A stretch of DNA of 42,801 nt from Candidatus Bipolaricaulota bacterium (GCA_030603215.1 JAUVYF010000004.1:1-42801), one strand, 5' to 3'. Positions 22,220 through 33,608 are shown, counted from the first letter of the stretch. Translations and numbers: made by a program. Notes: generated by a model from the letters alone, not told the origin.

Positions 22220-24316
22220 ATGATGAGCAAGGCAAGGGATATTACTAAGATTCGCAACATTGGGATAATGGCTCATATCGATGCTGGTAAGACTACGGTG
22301 ACGGAGCGGATTCTCTTCTTCACCGGGAGGAGCCACAAGATTGGCGAGGTAGATGATGGTGAGGCTACCATGGACTGGATGATCCAGGAGCAAGAGAGGG
22401 GGATCACGATCACCTCTGCGGCAACGACAACCTATTGGAAGAACCATCGGGTGAACATCATCGATACGCCAGGACACGTCGATTTCACGGCGGAGGTGGA
22501 GCGATCCTTACGTGTACTCGATGGAGCGGTGGTCCTCTTTTGTGCCGTAGGAGGCGTGCAACCCCAGTCGGAGACTGTGTGGCGCCAGGCCGAGAAGTAC
22601 CGTGTTCCCCGCATCGCCTTTGTCAACAAAATGGACCGCACCGGCGCGGATTTCGAGGGTGTGGTGGAGGAGATCAAGAAGGAGCTTGGCGCTAACGCGG
22701 TTCCAGTCGTCATCCCAATCGGAGAAGAAGCTTGCTTTCAAGGGTTGATCGACCTCGTGGACATGAAAGCAGTCTACTACGACGATACGCCGAAGGGGGC
22801 TGTCATCCGCGAGGAGGATATCCCTGAGGAACTGCTACCGCGGGCACACCAGGCGAAAGAGGAGATGATCGAGCGGATCAGCGAGCAGGACGATCACCTG
22901 ATGGAGCAATTCCTTAATGGAGAGACGCCTGCTCGGGAGAATGTCGTACGCGCCATTCGGATGGCGACGATTGAGGGACGGTTCATCCCGGTTCTATGCG
23001 GAGCAGCGTTCAAGAACAAGGGAGTGCGCCGTCTGCTCGACGCGATTGTCGATTACCTCCCCTCGCCGGGTGATCTTCCCCCAGTGATTGGAGCATACCG
23101 AAAGGAGAACAAGGATATCGTTAGAAATCCGAGCGATGATGCGCCACTTGCTGCGCTCGCGTTCAAGGTTCAAACCGACAAACACATAGGAAAACTTACC
23201 TATGTTCGTGTCTACTCCGGGGTGTTGAAGGCAGGGGAGTTCGTGCTGAACTCTAGCGGGCAGAAGAAACAGCGCGTTGGCCGGCTATTCGAGATGCACG
23301 CCAACCATCGAGAGGCGGTCGAGGAGATGCACGCCGGCGAGGTTGGTGCAGTAGTAGGGCTTGCAGACACCCGCACCGGTGATACGCTCTGCACTTCAGA
23401 GCACCCTATCGTGTTGGAGTCGATCGAGTTTCCGTCACCGGTGATCGGCGTGTCCGTGGCGCCAACAAGTGGGGAGGATCGAGACAAACTGGCTAAGGCC
23501 CTTCACCGTCTCGCCGAAGAGGACCCAACCTTTGTGGTGCGTTCGAACGTTGAAACAGGTGAGGTGATCATCTCGGGGATGGGAGAGTTGCACTTGGAGA
23601 TCATCATCGATCGTCTGCACCGTGAGTTCAACGTGAAAGCCGCTGTTGGCACGCCTCAGGTAGCGTATCGGGAGACGATCATTGGGTCGATCGACCACGA
23701 GTACCGCCACGTCAAACAGACCGGAGGTCGAGGTCAGTACGCACATATGGTGTTCCGAGTCGAGCCCAGCAAGGCGGGCGCTGGGCTACAGTTCGACGAT
23801 GAGATCAAGGGAGGGAAGATCTCGCGTGAGTTCCTCCGCGCGATCGAACGGGGAATCATAGGCGCGATGGCCAAGGGGCCGTACGCGGGATTCCCGATGG
23901 TCGACATCAAGGTCGTAGTTTACGATGGGTCGATGCATGAAGTGGATTCTTCAGAGCAGGCGTTCCGCACCTGTGGGGCAAATGGATTTCGGGAGGCATG
24001 CAAGAAGGCCGGTCTTCAGCTTCTCGAACCAACGATGAGCGTCGAGGTGACCGCGCCTGAGGATTACACCGGAGCGGTTAGCGGAAGTGTGGCTGGGAAA
24101 CGCGGGAAGATCATCGCGATAGATACGAAGAGGAACGCAACGATCGTACGCGCGTTGGTCCCGCTAGGGGAGATGTTCGGTTACGCCTCCGAGCTGCGAA
24201 ACATCACCAGCGGCCGGGGGAACTTCACAATGCACTTTGAACACTACGAGGCGGTCCCATACGCCCTTTCCGAGGAGATCGTCGCCGCGCGACGAGAGGG
24301 AAAGGAGAAGCGATAA
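22220..24316 (+). CDS. fusA: Translation elongation factor G
   Basis: [69 protein letters not shown]; start may be ATG 22220 or 22223. Confidence 0.97.
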   Translation: MMSKARDITKIRNIGIMAHIDAGKTTVTERILFFTGRSHKIGEVDDGEATMDWMIQEQERGITITSAATTTYWKNHRVNIIDTPGHVDFTAEVERSLRVLDGAVVLFCAVGGVQPQSETVWRQAEKYRVPRIAFVNKMDRTGADFEGVVEEIKKELGANAVPVVIPIGEEACFQGLIDLVDMKAVYYDDTPKGAVIREEDIPEELLPRAHQAKEEMIERISEQDDHLMEQFLNGETPARENVVRAIRMATIEGRFIPVLCGAAFKNKGVRRLLDAIVDYLPSPGDLPPVIGAYRKENKDIVRNPSDDAPLAALAFKVQTDKHIGKLTYVRVYSGVLKAGEFVLNSSGQKKQRVGRLFEMHANHREAVEEMHAGEVGAVVGLADTRTGDTLCTSEHPIVLESIEFPSPVIGVSVAPTSGEDRDKLAKALHRLAEEDPTFVVRSNVETGEVIISGMGELHLEIIIDRLHREFNVKAAVGTPQVAYRETIIGSIDHEYRHVKQTGGRGQYAHMVFRVEPSKAGAGLQFDDEIKGGKISREFLRAIERGIIGAMAKGPYAGFPMVDIKVVVYDGSMHEVDSSEQAFRTCGANGFREACKKAGLQLLEPTMSVEVTAPEDYTGAVSGSVAGKRGKIIAIDTKRNATIVRALVPLGEMFGYASELRNITSGRGNFTMHFEHYEAVPYALSEEIVAARREGKEKR

Positions 24317-24416
24317 GACTAGCGGGATTGACGAACTATCCCAGAATCATCTACTCGCGACCAGCCCGGGTTGCAGTGTTGTGCACACCTTACGGGAGTA
24401 GTTCACAGAAGCCTTC

Positions 24417-25241
24417 TCACCCGCTTCGCTTCAGCCGACCGGTGCGTTTAGCGTACCGCTCCACGCGGCCGAAGATGAACAGACCCACCATAATCACTGC
24501 TGTACCTGCTGCGATCAGGATGAAGACAATGGAGAGAAGAGAGCGGGTCGACTGGCCGTGCAGGAGGCAGCCGCGCATTCCCTTAATAACGTAGGTTGCG
24601 GGTGAGGCGGAGGAGACCACCTGTAGCCATGCGGGTAGTGTCTCCACTGGGTAGTAGACCCCAGAGATGAGGAGGAGGATCGCTGCGGCGGCGTTCGTCA
24701 TCTGCGCGCCCCTCTCCGGATAGAGGAGAGGGAGGACCGCGGCGACGATGCCTAGGCCGACGAATGACACACTGCCCGCCAACAGAAGAAGGACCGCTCC
24801 GGGAAGGTTCGCCCCCGCAAGGTCGAGGTTAAAGAACGAGGCAACGATGATCAGGATTACGAGCGTGCGTAAGATCCCGTAGATGATGGCGAACAAGGTT
24901 GTGCCAACGAGATGAGTCGCTCGCGAGACCGGGGCCATGAATGTGTATTCGATCGTCCCCTCCCATCGCTCCCAGGCGATCATTTCGGAGATCGAGTAGA
25001 AGATCACCGAGAGGTACGACCAGATCAGGGTTCCCACCAACAAATAGGTGATAAGGTACTGCGTGTCGAGGGTTTGCCCAGTGATCTTTTCCATTCCCGC
25101 GCCGATGTAAGTGACGGCGAGGGAATTAACGAGTGAGTAGATCAGCCACACAACTTCCCAACCCCAGTAACGCTTGATCAGGTTGATGTTCCGCTCGATA
25201 AAGGCGTAAGCAACCCGCATCTCCTTCATAAATGGGTTCAC
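24417..25241 (-). CDS. ABC-2 type transporter permease
   Basis: Six-TM permease; EGTIEYTFMAPVSRATHLVGTTLF; ISGVYYPVETLPAWLQVVSSASPATYVIKGMRG. Confidence 0.92.
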   Translation of the reverse strand: MNPFMKEMRVAYAFIERNINLIKRYWGWEVVWLIYSLVNSLAVTYIGAGMEKITGQTLDTQYLITYLLVGTLIWSYLSVIFYSISEMIAWERWEGTIEYTFMAPVSRATHLVGTTLFAIIYGILRTLVILIIVASFFNLDLAGANLPGAVLLLLAGSVSFVGLGIVAAVLPLLYPERGAQMTNAAAAILLLISGVYYPVETLPAWLQVVSSASPATYVIKGMRGCLLHGQSTRSLLSIVFILIAAGTAVIMVGLFIFGRVERYAKRTGRLKRSG

Positions 25242-26056
25242 TTGTCTTGCTCCTTCTCCTCCATCTTCTTGCCCGTAAGCTCGATGAATACGTCCTCCAA
25301 TGTTGCGTCCTGCCCATTGCGTCGGCTTACCGATCGCTTCAGGCCCTGAGGAGTGTCAAGAGCAATGATCTTCCCCTCGTCGATGATTGCGATGCGGTCG
25401 CACAGCCGGTCGGCCTCCTCCATATCGTGTGTGGTGAGGAGGATCGTTGCACGATGTGCCTCACGTATCTCGCGTACGAAAGCCTGCACGTCACGCTTCG
25501 AGTAGGGGTCGAGGCCAGTCGTCGGCTCATCCAGAAGGAGGAGAGTAGGCGAGGTGAGGAAGCCTCGTGCTACTGCGACCTTCTGTTGCATCCCCCGCGA
25601 CATGTTCTCCATCGGGGAGGTGAACGTCTCCTCCTTTAGGCCGAGGCGGAGCATGATCTTTCGCATCTTCTCGCGCGCTTGCCGAATCGGCATCCCGTAG
25701 AGGCGAGCAGCGTAAGCCAGGTTCTCCAATGGAGAGAACTTCTTGAAGAAGGCGGCGTCGACCGAGACGCGGTTGATCAACCGCTTGACCGCGAACGGTT
25801 CCTTCTCGACATCATGACCAAAAATGTGGATTGTGCCAGAGTCGGGGAGGAGGAGCGTGGAGAGAAGCCTGATTAGGGTTGATTTTCCCGATCCATTAGG
25901 GCCAAGAACCCCGAAGATCTCTCGGCGAGAGACCGACATGCTTATCCCAGAGAGTGCGACTACTTTCTCTTTTTTCGTATTAAGGAAGCGTTTGGCACGT
26001 TCCTTCTTGATGAAAACCTTGGAAACCTGTTTGATTTCGAGTGCGGGGGTACTCAT
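25238..26056 (-). CDS. ABC transporter ATP-binding protein (ABC-2 exporter)
   Basis: LGPNGSGKSTLIRLLSTLL, MSRGMQQKVAVARGF, LLLLDEPTTGLDPYSKRDVQ. Confidence 0.95.
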   Translation of the reverse strand: MSTPALEIKQVSKVFIKKERAKRFLNTKKEKVVALSGISMSVSRREIFGVLGPNGSGKSTLIRLLSTLLLPDSGTIHIFGHDVEKEPFAVKRLINRVSVDAAFFKKFSPLENLAYAARLYGMPIRQAREKMRKIMLRLGLKEETFTSPMENMSRGMQQKVAVARGFLTSPTLLLLDEPTTGLDPYSKRDVQAFVREIREAHRATILLTTHDMEEADRLCDRIAIIDEGKIIALDTPQGLKRSVSRRNGQDATLEDVFIELTGKKMEEKEQDK

Positions 26057-26520
26057 AGTAACTCCTTGGAGAATTGAGAAGAGGGAAAACTAACCGGCAA
26101 AAAAGCGAATAAGACCACAAACGACACGTGGACCTATGCTAAAGCACTTTATTCCTCACCATTATCGTACCCCCCCAAGTAGGTCTTGTGGGACCGGTTG
26201 TTTTGAAAGAACTGAAAGCAGTATACAAACACGGAAAGGCGATGTCAAGGACCGAATTGATTCATCTAGAATGTACTCCAAACCGTATCGTTGCCTCACC
26301 TAAGAAATGTACTCAAAACAGGAGGTTTACCCTGCGGGATAAGTAAAGACCTGCCCTCACGGGAACTAGCCAGCCGGAAGAGCTACATCATACTAAGCCG
26401 GATGTCTCCGCGGCGACAAATGTTGGCTCCCACCCTTGACAAGGAGGGCACTCTCGTCAATTCTGCAGAGCCCATCTCCCAAGGTATAATCAGGGGGTTG
26501 TTATAAGGAGGCAGTAAGAG

Positions 26521-27558
26521 ATGCTTAACGTGATACAGGAGATCCTCTTGGCCTCCTGGCAGATGCTCGGACACATGGCTCTGTTTCTCCTGCTCGGGTT
26601 TCTCATCGCTGGAGCGCTGTCAGTCGGCATGTCGACAGAATGGCTGCAACGGCATCTGGGTCGAGGAGGGATCAAGCCGGTCATCAAGGCGACGCTCCTT
26701 GGTGTTCCTCTCCCCCTCTGCTCCTGTGGGGTGATACCTGTGTCGGCTTCGATGCGCCGCCATGGGGCAAGTCGCGCAGCTACGACGGCATTCCTTCTCT
26801 CCACCCCACAGACGGGGATCGATTCGATACTCGTCACCTACTCACTCCTTGGTGGCGCATTCGCGGTTTTCCGGCCGCTGGCCGCCCTTGTTACCGGTAT
26901 CATTGGCGGCATCATGGTGATGCTTATGGGTAAGGATCATGCGCAAGCGGACCCTCTCAAGAACCGGATAGTAACACCGCAAACAGGCGAACATACAAAT
27001 CGGTCGATTCCGATACAGATCCTGCGTTACGGATTTGCCACCCTTCCAGGAGAGATCGGCTTGACTTTGATTGTAGGGATAGTGATCGCCGGCGCGATAA
27101 GCGCTCTCGTACCCGTAGGAAGCGTTTCGGCGTATATCGGAGGAGGGATTGTATCGATCCTTATCATGATGGCCGCGGGAATTCCGATGTATGTCTGCGC
27201 TACCGCATCCATCCCAATTGCGGCGGGGCTGCTACAGGTTGGAGTATCATTTGGTGCGGTGTTTGCGTTTCTCATTGCAGGTCCGGCGACGAATGCCGCC
27301 ACGTTGACCACCCTGTGGAGGGTCCTTGGGCGACGGACGACGGTGATCTTCCTGGCAGCGATCGCCGCAAGCGCGATTGGATTCGGTCTACTGCTCAACG
27401 CTCTTGTTCCCGTAGCGAATCAGGTGCTCCCTCAGCTTGCCGCTGCTCCGTACGTAGAGGGCGGAGGAGTACTGAATAACGCGATGGGGGCACTATTGCT
27501 TGCCGTATTGATTGTGTCAAGATCGCTACGCACCAAGAACTTGGAGAAAAAACAGTAA
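26521..27558 (+). CDS. Permease of the SO_0444 / DUF318 family (putative Cu/Zn efflux)
   Basis: GVPLPLCSCGVIPVSASMRRHGASRAATTAFLLSTPQTGIDSILVTYSLLG and GIPMYVCATASIPIAAGLL. Confidence 0.92.
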   Translation: MLNVIQEILLASWQMLGHMALFLLLGFLIAGALSVGMSTEWLQRHLGRGGIKPVIKATLLGVPLPLCSCGVIPVSASMRRHGASRAATTAFLLSTPQTGIDSILVTYSLLGGAFAVFRPLAALVTGIIGGIMVMLMGKDHAQADPLKNRIVTPQTGEHTNRSIPIQILRYGFATLPGEIGLTLIVGIVIAGAISALVPVGSVSAYIGGGIVSILIMMAAGIPMYVCATASIPIAAGLLQVGVSFGAVFAFLIAGPATNAATLTTLWRVLGRRTTVIFLAAIAASAIGFGLLLNALVPVANQVLPQLAAAPYVEGGGVLNNAMGALLLAVLIVSRSLRTKNLEKKQ

Positions 27559-27584
27559 CAAGTAATGGGTGATGGGTAACGGGT

Positions 27585-27835
27585 GATGAGTTCGTTGGGT
27601 TCGTTGAGTTGAAAACATAGCTGGAAGCGGAGAAAGGCAGGTCAAGTAGTTGATTGGGTGAATGGTTGCGTCTAACAAACGGTCTACGTTTTCTTGTGTA
27701 GCGTCGTACTTCATGTGCGACGTTGTCTTTGACGTTGGACACCCCAGTGCAATAGAATTGCACGGGGCAAGCAGGTTCCAACGCTACCAACGGTCTGACG
27801 ACTGATAACTGCTTCTCTTTCTGACACCTGATCCC
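27585..27835. repeat. Composite short-unit repeat island
   Basis: GAGTTCGTTGGGTTCGTTGAGTTG, GTTGATTGGGTGAATGGTTG and GTCTGACGACTGATAACTGCTTCTCTTTCTGACACCTGATC modules. Confidence 0.65.
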
Positions 27836-27931
27836 ATGACCCTTGAGTTATGGGCTGGCATGTATCTGGTCCTTCATCGCGGAGATACACTTATGTTATA
27901 CTGGTAATCAGTTCAAGTAGTCAAGGAGGCA

Positions 27932-29170
27932 GTGATGACCCGCCGAATACTATTGCTTGTTATGTTAGCCATTATCCTCACCTCGGTGTTGACCCAAGGA
28001 ATCACGTCTAGCAGTATCACCCTAAACAATATAGATGAACTAGCAGCTGCAAATACGGCGTTTGCCGTTGGCCTGTATAGCGCTCTTCCCAAAGAAGGGA
28101 ATCTTTTCTTTTCCCCCTTATCGATCTACATGGCATTGGCGATGACTTCCGCCGGTGCTAACGGAGACACGTTGGCACAGATGGAGGAGGCCATGCACTT
28201 CCCGTTCAGCCAGGAACAACTCCATCCAGCATTTCATGCCCTCATGTCAGCGCTGGAGAACCGCCAGTACCTTCCTGATGACCGGGGAGAAGGGTTCACT
28301 CTGAACCTGGTTAACTCTATCTGGGCGCAGAAAGGATATGCGTTCCTTGCAGATTTCCTGGACGTACTAAAGGCGTCTTATGGCACCGGAGTGCGGCTTG
28401 CGGACTTTGCTGCCGACCCTGACGCTGTACGAGACGCGATAAACATGTGGGTCGAGGAGGCAACTCATGATCGGATCGTTGATCTAATCCCACAAGGCGC
28501 GATCACTAAGGAGACTCTGCTCGCATTGGTGAATGCCATTTACTTCAATGCCCCGTGGGCGTTCCCTTTCGATGAGCAGGACACGGAGCTAGAGCCGTTC
28601 ACACTTCTTGATGGAACAGAAGTAGAAGTGCCGCTGATGCACGAAACCGAGCTACTTGGCTACGCCGAAGGCGATCAGTACCAAGCAGTGGAACTTGATT
28701 ACAATGGAAATGACCTGTCCATGGTTGTGATTCTCCCCAGTTCGGGCGCTTTTGAGGCAGTGAATTCGCGCCTCTCGCCTGCGTTCATCAGCCAGCTGAT
28801 CGGTGATCTGTCACGGGAGAATGTTATTCTTACTCTGCCAAAGTTCACCGTTGAGTGGTCAGATGTCCTCAATGATACTCTTGCGGGCTTGGGTATGCCG
28901 GATGCATTTAACAGCTCCGTTGCCGATTTCTCGGGTATCGATGGACGACGCGTATTCTTCATTGGCGCGGTCATCCACAAGGCGTTTGTATCCGTAGACG
29001 AAGCGGGAACAGAAGCTGCCGCAGCAACAGCAGTAATCATGGTAGGATCGGCACCAGGTTATCAACCAACCTACTACGAGGTTAACGTAGATCGCCCGTT
29101 CCTGTTCTTCATCCGGGATAAGGAGACACAAGCGATCTTGTTCTTTGGCCGTGTGGTCCACCCAAAGTAG
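27932..29170 (+). CDS. Secreted serpin (serine protease inhibitor)
   Basis: NLFFSPLSIYMALAMTSAGANGDTLAQM; VNAIYFNAPWAFPF; hinge/RCL DEAGTEAAAATAVIMVGSAPGY; DRPFLFFIRDKETQAILFFGRVVHP; N-terminal signal peptide. Confidence 0.97.
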   Translation: MMTRRILLLVMLAIILTSVLTQGITSSSITLNNIDELAAANTAFAVGLYSALPKEGNLFFSPLSIYMALAMTSAGANGDTLAQMEEAMHFPFSQEQLHPAFHALMSALENRQYLPDDRGEGFTLNLVNSIWAQKGYAFLADFLDVLKASYGTGVRLADFAADPDAVRDAINMWVEEATHDRIVDLIPQGAITKETLLALVNAIYFNAPWAFPFDEQDTELEPFTLLDGTEVEVPLMHETELLGYAEGDQYQAVELDYNGNDLSMVVILPSSGAFEAVNSRLSPAFISQLIGDLSRENVILTLPKFTVEWSDVLNDTLAGLGMPDAFNSSVADFSGIDGRRVFFIGAVIHKAFVSVDEAGTEAAAATAVIMVGSAPGYQPTYYEVNVDRPFLFFIRDKETQAILFFGRVVHPK

Positions 29171-29191
29171 ATACTTCTCTCGAGACCGTAT

Positions 29192-29602
29192 TTACTCGGT
29201 GTCCGCTTTTTTGTCGATAAGCTTAAGGGCGGCGGAGTTGATGCAGTAACGCAACGAAGTCGGAGCAGGTCCGTCGTTGAATAGATGACCTAAGTGAGCA
29301 GCACATCGGGCGCAGAGTACCTCAGTACGGACCTTATCATCGCTCTCATCTCTCTGGGTTTGTGTGTTCTTCTCGTCAATAGGCTGCCAGAAGCTTGGCC
29401 ATCCTGTTCCTGAATCAAACTTGTGTTGGGAATCGAATAAGGGAAGCCCGCAACAAACGCATTCGTAGATGCCGGGCGTCTTCGTACTCCAATAAGCACC
29501 GGTGAACGCCGATTCGGTCCCCTTCCCGCGTGTAATGCGGTACTGTTCAGGCGTCAGAGACTTACGATACGTCTGGTTGCTCTCTACCATGTCTTTCATC
29601 AT
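29192..29602 (-). CDS. msrB: Peptide-methionine (R)-S-oxide reductase MsrB
   Basis: LTPEQYRITRGKGTESAFTGAYWSTKTPGIYECVCCGLPLFDSQHKFDSGTGWPSF and RYCINSAALKL. Confidence 0.97.
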   Translation of the reverse strand: MMKDMVESNQTYRKSLTPEQYRITRGKGTESAFTGAYWSTKTPGIYECVCCGLPLFDSQHKFDSGTGWPSFWQPIDEKNTQTQRDESDDKVRTEVLCARCAAHLGHLFNDGPAPTSLRYCINSAALKLIDKKADTE

Positions 29603-29734
29603 TTCTTTTCCTTCTCCTGTGTCTGCTTCCTCCCCAGACCGACAAGAATCATTGACAGGCCTTGTGCGTTCCGATAACAGCCGGTGGACATAGACTCCTT
29701 TACCTCCGTTGTTCCGGCTACCTCAAGCGCTGGT

Positions 29735-29962
29735 TCATTCACGCGCCATCTTTGCTCCACACTTTGGACAATCTATCTGATAGCAAGGGGACGCGACACG
29801 GTGGGCGATCTTCTTCCCGCAGTGTGGGCAGACGCAGTAGCCGGACGGTCCGGCGCCAGCGCTGTTTCCTCCCATTCGTCCGCGGCCTTGGCCGCCTTGG
29901 CCACGACCAAATCCTGTTCCTCGTCCGGCGCCGGCGGGTCCTGTTCCATCTCCTCTGGGCAT
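29735..29962 (-). CDS. Small Gly/Arg-rich zinc-ribbon protein
   Basis: PRGDGTGPAGAGRGTGFGRG...YCVCPHCGKKIAHRVASPCYQIDCPKCGAKMARE; two CxxC pairs. Confidence 0.75.
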   Translation of the reverse strand: MPRGDGTGPAGAGRGTGFGRGQGGQGRGRMGGNSAGAGPSGYCVCPHCGKKIAHRVASPCYQIDCPKCGAKMARE

Positions 29963-30149
29963 ATTCTCCTCCTTTACTCAATTGCACTCATACTTCTGAG
30001 AGCAGGTTCTTAGTCTTGATATTCTCTCCTCTGGGACCATTCTCCGATCAGCTAATAGCGGAGAGAATTCCTAGGAAGATGATACTCATTTCCTTCTCTG
30101 AGACAATCCCAGCCGCAAACGCGGCATATCGATAAGCCAGACCCCACAG

Positions 30150-30330
30150 TCGAGAGTCGGTTGAGTTCGTTGGGTTTGTTGAGTCTATAGAGTTCATTGG
30201 GTTGAAAACATAGTCGGGAGTCGAGAGTCGGGAGTCGAAAATGGAGAACTGAAAGCTGATCGCTGACAGCTGAGCGCTGATAGCTCTTTCCTGAAAGCCG
30301 ATCGCTGATTGCTGACAGCTGAAAGCTTCT
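30150..30330. repeat. Composite short-unit repeat island
   Basis: GTTGAGTTCGTTGGGTTTGTTGAG; GTCGGGAGTCGAGAGTCGGGAGTCG; GAAAGCTGATCGCTGACAGCTGAGCGCTGATAGCT. Confidence 0.75.
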
Positions 30331-30334
30331 TTTC

Positions 30335-30435
30335 CTGGGAGTAGTGGATAACTTTGGAACTTTTGAGTGCCCTAAGGCGAGCGATCTTGGGCAGCTTGTT
30401 GTCGGGAGCAGGGCATAACAGTGGGTACCGTACAG
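30335..30435. repeat. ~100-bp element, copy 1
   Basis: CTGGGAGTAGTGGATAACTTTGGAACTTTTGAGTG...GGCGAGCGATCTTGGGCAGCTTGTTGTCGGGAGCAGG; shared with 36101-36145 and 42581-42675. Confidence 0.75.
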
Positions 30436-30679
30436 TCGCCTGTGAGATAGATGTAGTCACTTGACTACCTCAAGACAGGCCACGAATATCATTTCGAGTA
30501 CTTTTTAAATGAGGCAACACAACTTCGCCAAACGGTTTTCTGGAGTCTACCATCGTATTCTTCAGTAACGGGGATTGGACTCACGTCCTGATTCTTGGTC
30601 TTTCTCCGACTTACCGGTGCGGTTGGCTATGAACCTGATGGTGGAGTATTCCAGCCACCGATGGACACTGACAGTCACT

Positions 30680-30774
30680 AACCACGGATGGACACGGATT
30701 TACACGGATTAAGAAATCATAATGGATAACTGAAAGAGGGTTGAGATCAGCGTACATCAGTGTTAATCCGTGGT
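30680..30774. repeat. ~94-bp imperfect palindromic repeat, copy 5
   Basis: ACCACGGATGGACACGGATTTACACGGAT...GCGTACATCAGTGTTAATCCGTGGT. Confidence 0.88.
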
Positions 30775-30924
30775 TCATGTTCTGATGTTTTCGTGTGCAT
30801 TGCCATGACTGGTGACATGGTGGATGGCAGCCTCGTATTCCAGTCGCAATGGCCCTGTCATGATATGCCAAGCCCAAGACAAAGAACAACAAGAATGAAG
30901 GTGTGACCCAGTCTCCGCATGACT

Positions 30925-32349
30925 TCACTTCCTTGTTGTTAGTTTTCTTTGAGCAAGTAGCTGTTTGGCTTTCTCAATCTGAGCACGGACCACTAACGGA
31001 GCGGTACCCCCCTGTGTATCCCTCGCTTCTACCGACCGCTGGAAATCGAGGGCCTCATACAGGTCTTCGCTAAAGGCCGAATGGATGGCCTGGTAATCGA
31101 CTAGAGGTAAGTCTTTCAGTGATACCGCCAACCTCTCGGATCGCCTCACGGCCAGACCTATCAAGTGATGACTCTGGCGGAATGGTAGGCCTTTACGCAC
31201 CAAGTAATCTGCAAGGTCTGTTGCGAGAAGGCTATCGTCCCACGCGGCGGCCATGTGTGCCGCATTCACCTGCATAGTGTGAATCACCCCAGCTGCGATA
31301 GGAAGCTCCTTTTTGAGCGTATCGATCACGTCGAAAACCGCCTCTTTGTCTTCCTGTAGGTCTTTGTTGTAGGTTGATGGGAGCCCCTTAAGCGTCGTCA
31401 GTAGCCCCACTAAGTGGCCCACTATTCGTCCGCTCTTACCTCGTATCAACTCCAGCGAGTCGGGATTCTTCTTTTGGGGCATGATACTGGAGCCAGTGCT
31501 GTAAGCATCAGCTATTTCCACGAAGCCAAACTCGCGTGTGGACCATATAATGAGAGTCTCCGCCAGGCAGCTGAGGTGCACCTGCACCAAGGCAGCCCAA
31601 GTCAAGAATTCGACAACGTAGTCTCGGTCGCTCACTGCATCCATACTGTTCTCGCTTACGCTAGCGAAGCCCAATTCGGCGGCCAGTGTCCTGCGGTCTA
31701 TGTTGAATGGATTCCCGGCCAGCGCCCCCGACCCCAGTGGACAGACTCGCAAGCGCCCTGTTAAATTGGTTAGTCGCTCGTGATCACGTTGAAACTTCCA
31801 AAAGAACGACATCAGCCAGTGGCTGAAAAGCACTGGTTGTGCTGGTTGTAGATGTGTGTAACCTGGCATGACAATGTCCGGGTGACTCTCAGCCTTCTCG
31901 ACAACGACCACCTGTAATTCGATCAAAGCCTGTCTCAAGACCGCTATTGTGTCCAACAAGTAGAGGCGGAGATCGGTAGTCACCTGATCGTTACGAGAAC
32001 GACCGGTATGCAGCTTGCCTGCTATCGGGCCCATCAGCTCCTCAAGTCGCCGCTCGACGGCAGTGTGAATATCCTCATCGCCCGGCTTGGTCTGAAAGGC
32101 GCCGGTGTCGAATTCGGTACGAACCTGCTCCAGGCCAGCGATAATTTGGTTACGTTCTTCTTTGGTAATGATGCCCGCGAGTGCCAAGGCACTGGCATAG
32201 GCGATACTCCCTCGAATATCGGCAGCGTACATGCGCCGATCGAATCCGATGGAGTCGCCAAAGTGTCTCATCAACTCATCGGTTGCTGATGTAAAACGCC
32301 CTCCCCAAAGTGTCACGTTTTCTCCTCCTTGCGGGCTGTAACCCAGCAT
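30925..32349 (-). CDS. argH: Argininosuccinate lyase
   Basis: LWGGRFTSATDELMRHFGDSIGFDRRMYAADI; GSSIMPQKKNPDSLELIRGKSGR. Confidence 0.98.
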   Translation of the reverse strand: MLGYSPQGGENVTLWGGRFTSATDELMRHFGDSIGFDRRMYAADIRGSIAYASALALAGIITKEERNQIIAGLEQVRTEFDTGAFQTKPGDEDIHTAVERRLEELMGPIAGKLHTGRSRNDQVTTDLRLYLLDTIAVLRQALIELQVVVVEKAESHPDIVMPGYTHLQPAQPVLFSHWLMSFFWKFQRDHERLTNLTGRLRVCPLGSGALAGNPFNIDRRTLAAELGFASVSENSMDAVSDRDYVVEFLTWAALVQVHLSCLAETLIIWSTREFGFVEIADAYSTGSSIMPQKKNPDSLELIRGKSGRIVGHLVGLLTTLKGLPSTYNKDLQEDKEAVFDVIDTLKKELPIAAGVIHTMQVNAAHMAAAWDDSLLATDLADYLVRKGLPFRQSHHLIGLAVRRSERLAVSLKDLPLVDYQAIHSAFSEDLYEALDFQRSVEARDTQGGTAPLVVRAQIEKAKQLLAQRKLTTRK

Positions 32350-33608
32350 TAGTCTCGTTTGAAGTGGCTGTAGTCGGGTGACTCTAGTTCTGACATTCCT
32401 CCGTTTTCCATGTCGATCAGCGCTCTAACCTTGAGAGGTAAACCAAACAGATTGATGAAGCCTTCTGCGTCACTCTGGTCATAGACGTCGTCCTGGCCAA
32501 AGGTGGCAAAATCCTCGCGGTAGAGACTAAAGGGTGATTTGCGGCCCACTACGGTGCAACTGCCCTTGTATAGCTTGACACGCACGGTCCCAGTCACCCG
32601 TTCCTGAGTCGTAGCGACGAAGGCATCTATGGCCTCACGCAGTGGCGTAAACCACTGACCGTTGTACACCAATTCAGCGTAGCGATGGCCGACTAGTTCC
32701 TTGTAATGTAGGGTTTCCCGATCCAGACAAATGCTCTCCAGCCCTTGGTGCGCGGTATAGAGGATGGTTCCTCCAGGGGTCTCGTACACGCCCCGCGATT
32801 TCATGCCCACCAGGCGGTTCTCCACCATGTCAGCAAGACCGACCCCATGGGCACCACCCAGTTCGTTGAGGTGGGTGAGGAGTTCCACTGGTCCCTGCGG
32901 ATCGCCATCAACAGCGATTGGCACACCCTTGTTAAAACCAATGGTCAAGTAATGGGGGTCATCAGGCGCACCCTCTGGCGGCGTGGTGAGGCAGTACATC
33001 TCTTTCTCTGCCTCGTTCCAAGGATCTTCCAAGATGCCGCCTTCATGACTCAGGTGCCAGATGTTGCGATCACGACTGTAGATGGATTTTTCTGTTGTTG
33101 CCACTGGAATGCTATGAGCACGGGCATAGGCTAGTGCATCCTCACGAGAGCGGATCTTCCACTCGCGCCACGGAGCGATCACCTGCAGTGTAGGGTTAAG
33201 GGCTTTAAAGGTGAGCTCGAAGCGTACCTGATCATTACCCTTGCCCGTGCAACCGTGTGCTACAGCGTCGGCCCCTTCCTCTTTGGCGGTCTTCACCATG
33301 TACTTAGCAATGAGGGGACGAGCAGTAGCTGTACCCAAAAGGTAAAGTCTTTCATAGATGGCACCCGCCTGCAGTGTGGGGAACGCGTATTCGGTGAGAA
33401 ACTCTTCACGCAAATCGGCAATGTAAACCTTGCTTGCGCCACTAGCAATGGCCTTTTCCTCCAACCCTACTAGTTCATCGCTCCCCTGTCCTACATCGGC
33501 AGTAAAGGCAATTACTTCACAGTCATAGTTTTCCTTTAACCATGGAACAATAACCGAGGTATCCAACCCTCCGGAGTAAGCTAACACCACTTTGTCGATT
33601 TTCTTCAT
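32349..33608 (-). CDS. argG: Argininosuccinate synthase
   Basis: [53 protein letters not shown] aaaggag upstream of the ATG. Confidence 0.98.
   Translation of the reverse strand: MKKIDKVVLAYSGGLDTSVIVPWLKENYDCEVIAFTADVGQGSDELVGLEEKAIASGASKVYIADLREEFLTEYAFPTLQAGAIYERLYLLGTATARPLIAKYMVKTAKEEGADAVAHGCTGKGNDQVRFELTFKALNPTLQVIAPWREWKIRSREDALAYARAHSIPVATTEKSIYSRDRNIWHLSHEGGILEDPWNEAEKEMYCLTTPPEGAPDDPHYLTIGFNKGVPIAVDGDPQGPVELLTHLNELGGAHGVGLADMVENRLVGMKSRGVYETPGGTILYTAHQGLESICLDRETLHYKELVGHRYAELVYNGQWFTPLREAIDAFVATTQERVTGTVRVKLYKGSCTVVGRKSPFSLYREDFATFGQDDVYDQSDAEGFINLFGLPLKVRALIDMENGGMSELESPDYSHFKRD

Noticed and set aside
26140-26520. Riboswitch (for example cobalamin) upstream of the SO_0444-type permease
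   Set aside because: Some G/C-rich complementary segments, but I could not match a conserved riboswitch core; TTGAC-N14-GTCAA was noted but is too weak to call.
30611-30928. 105-aa ORF upstream of the argH stop
   Set aside because: Spans a palindromic repeat copy; no coding signature.
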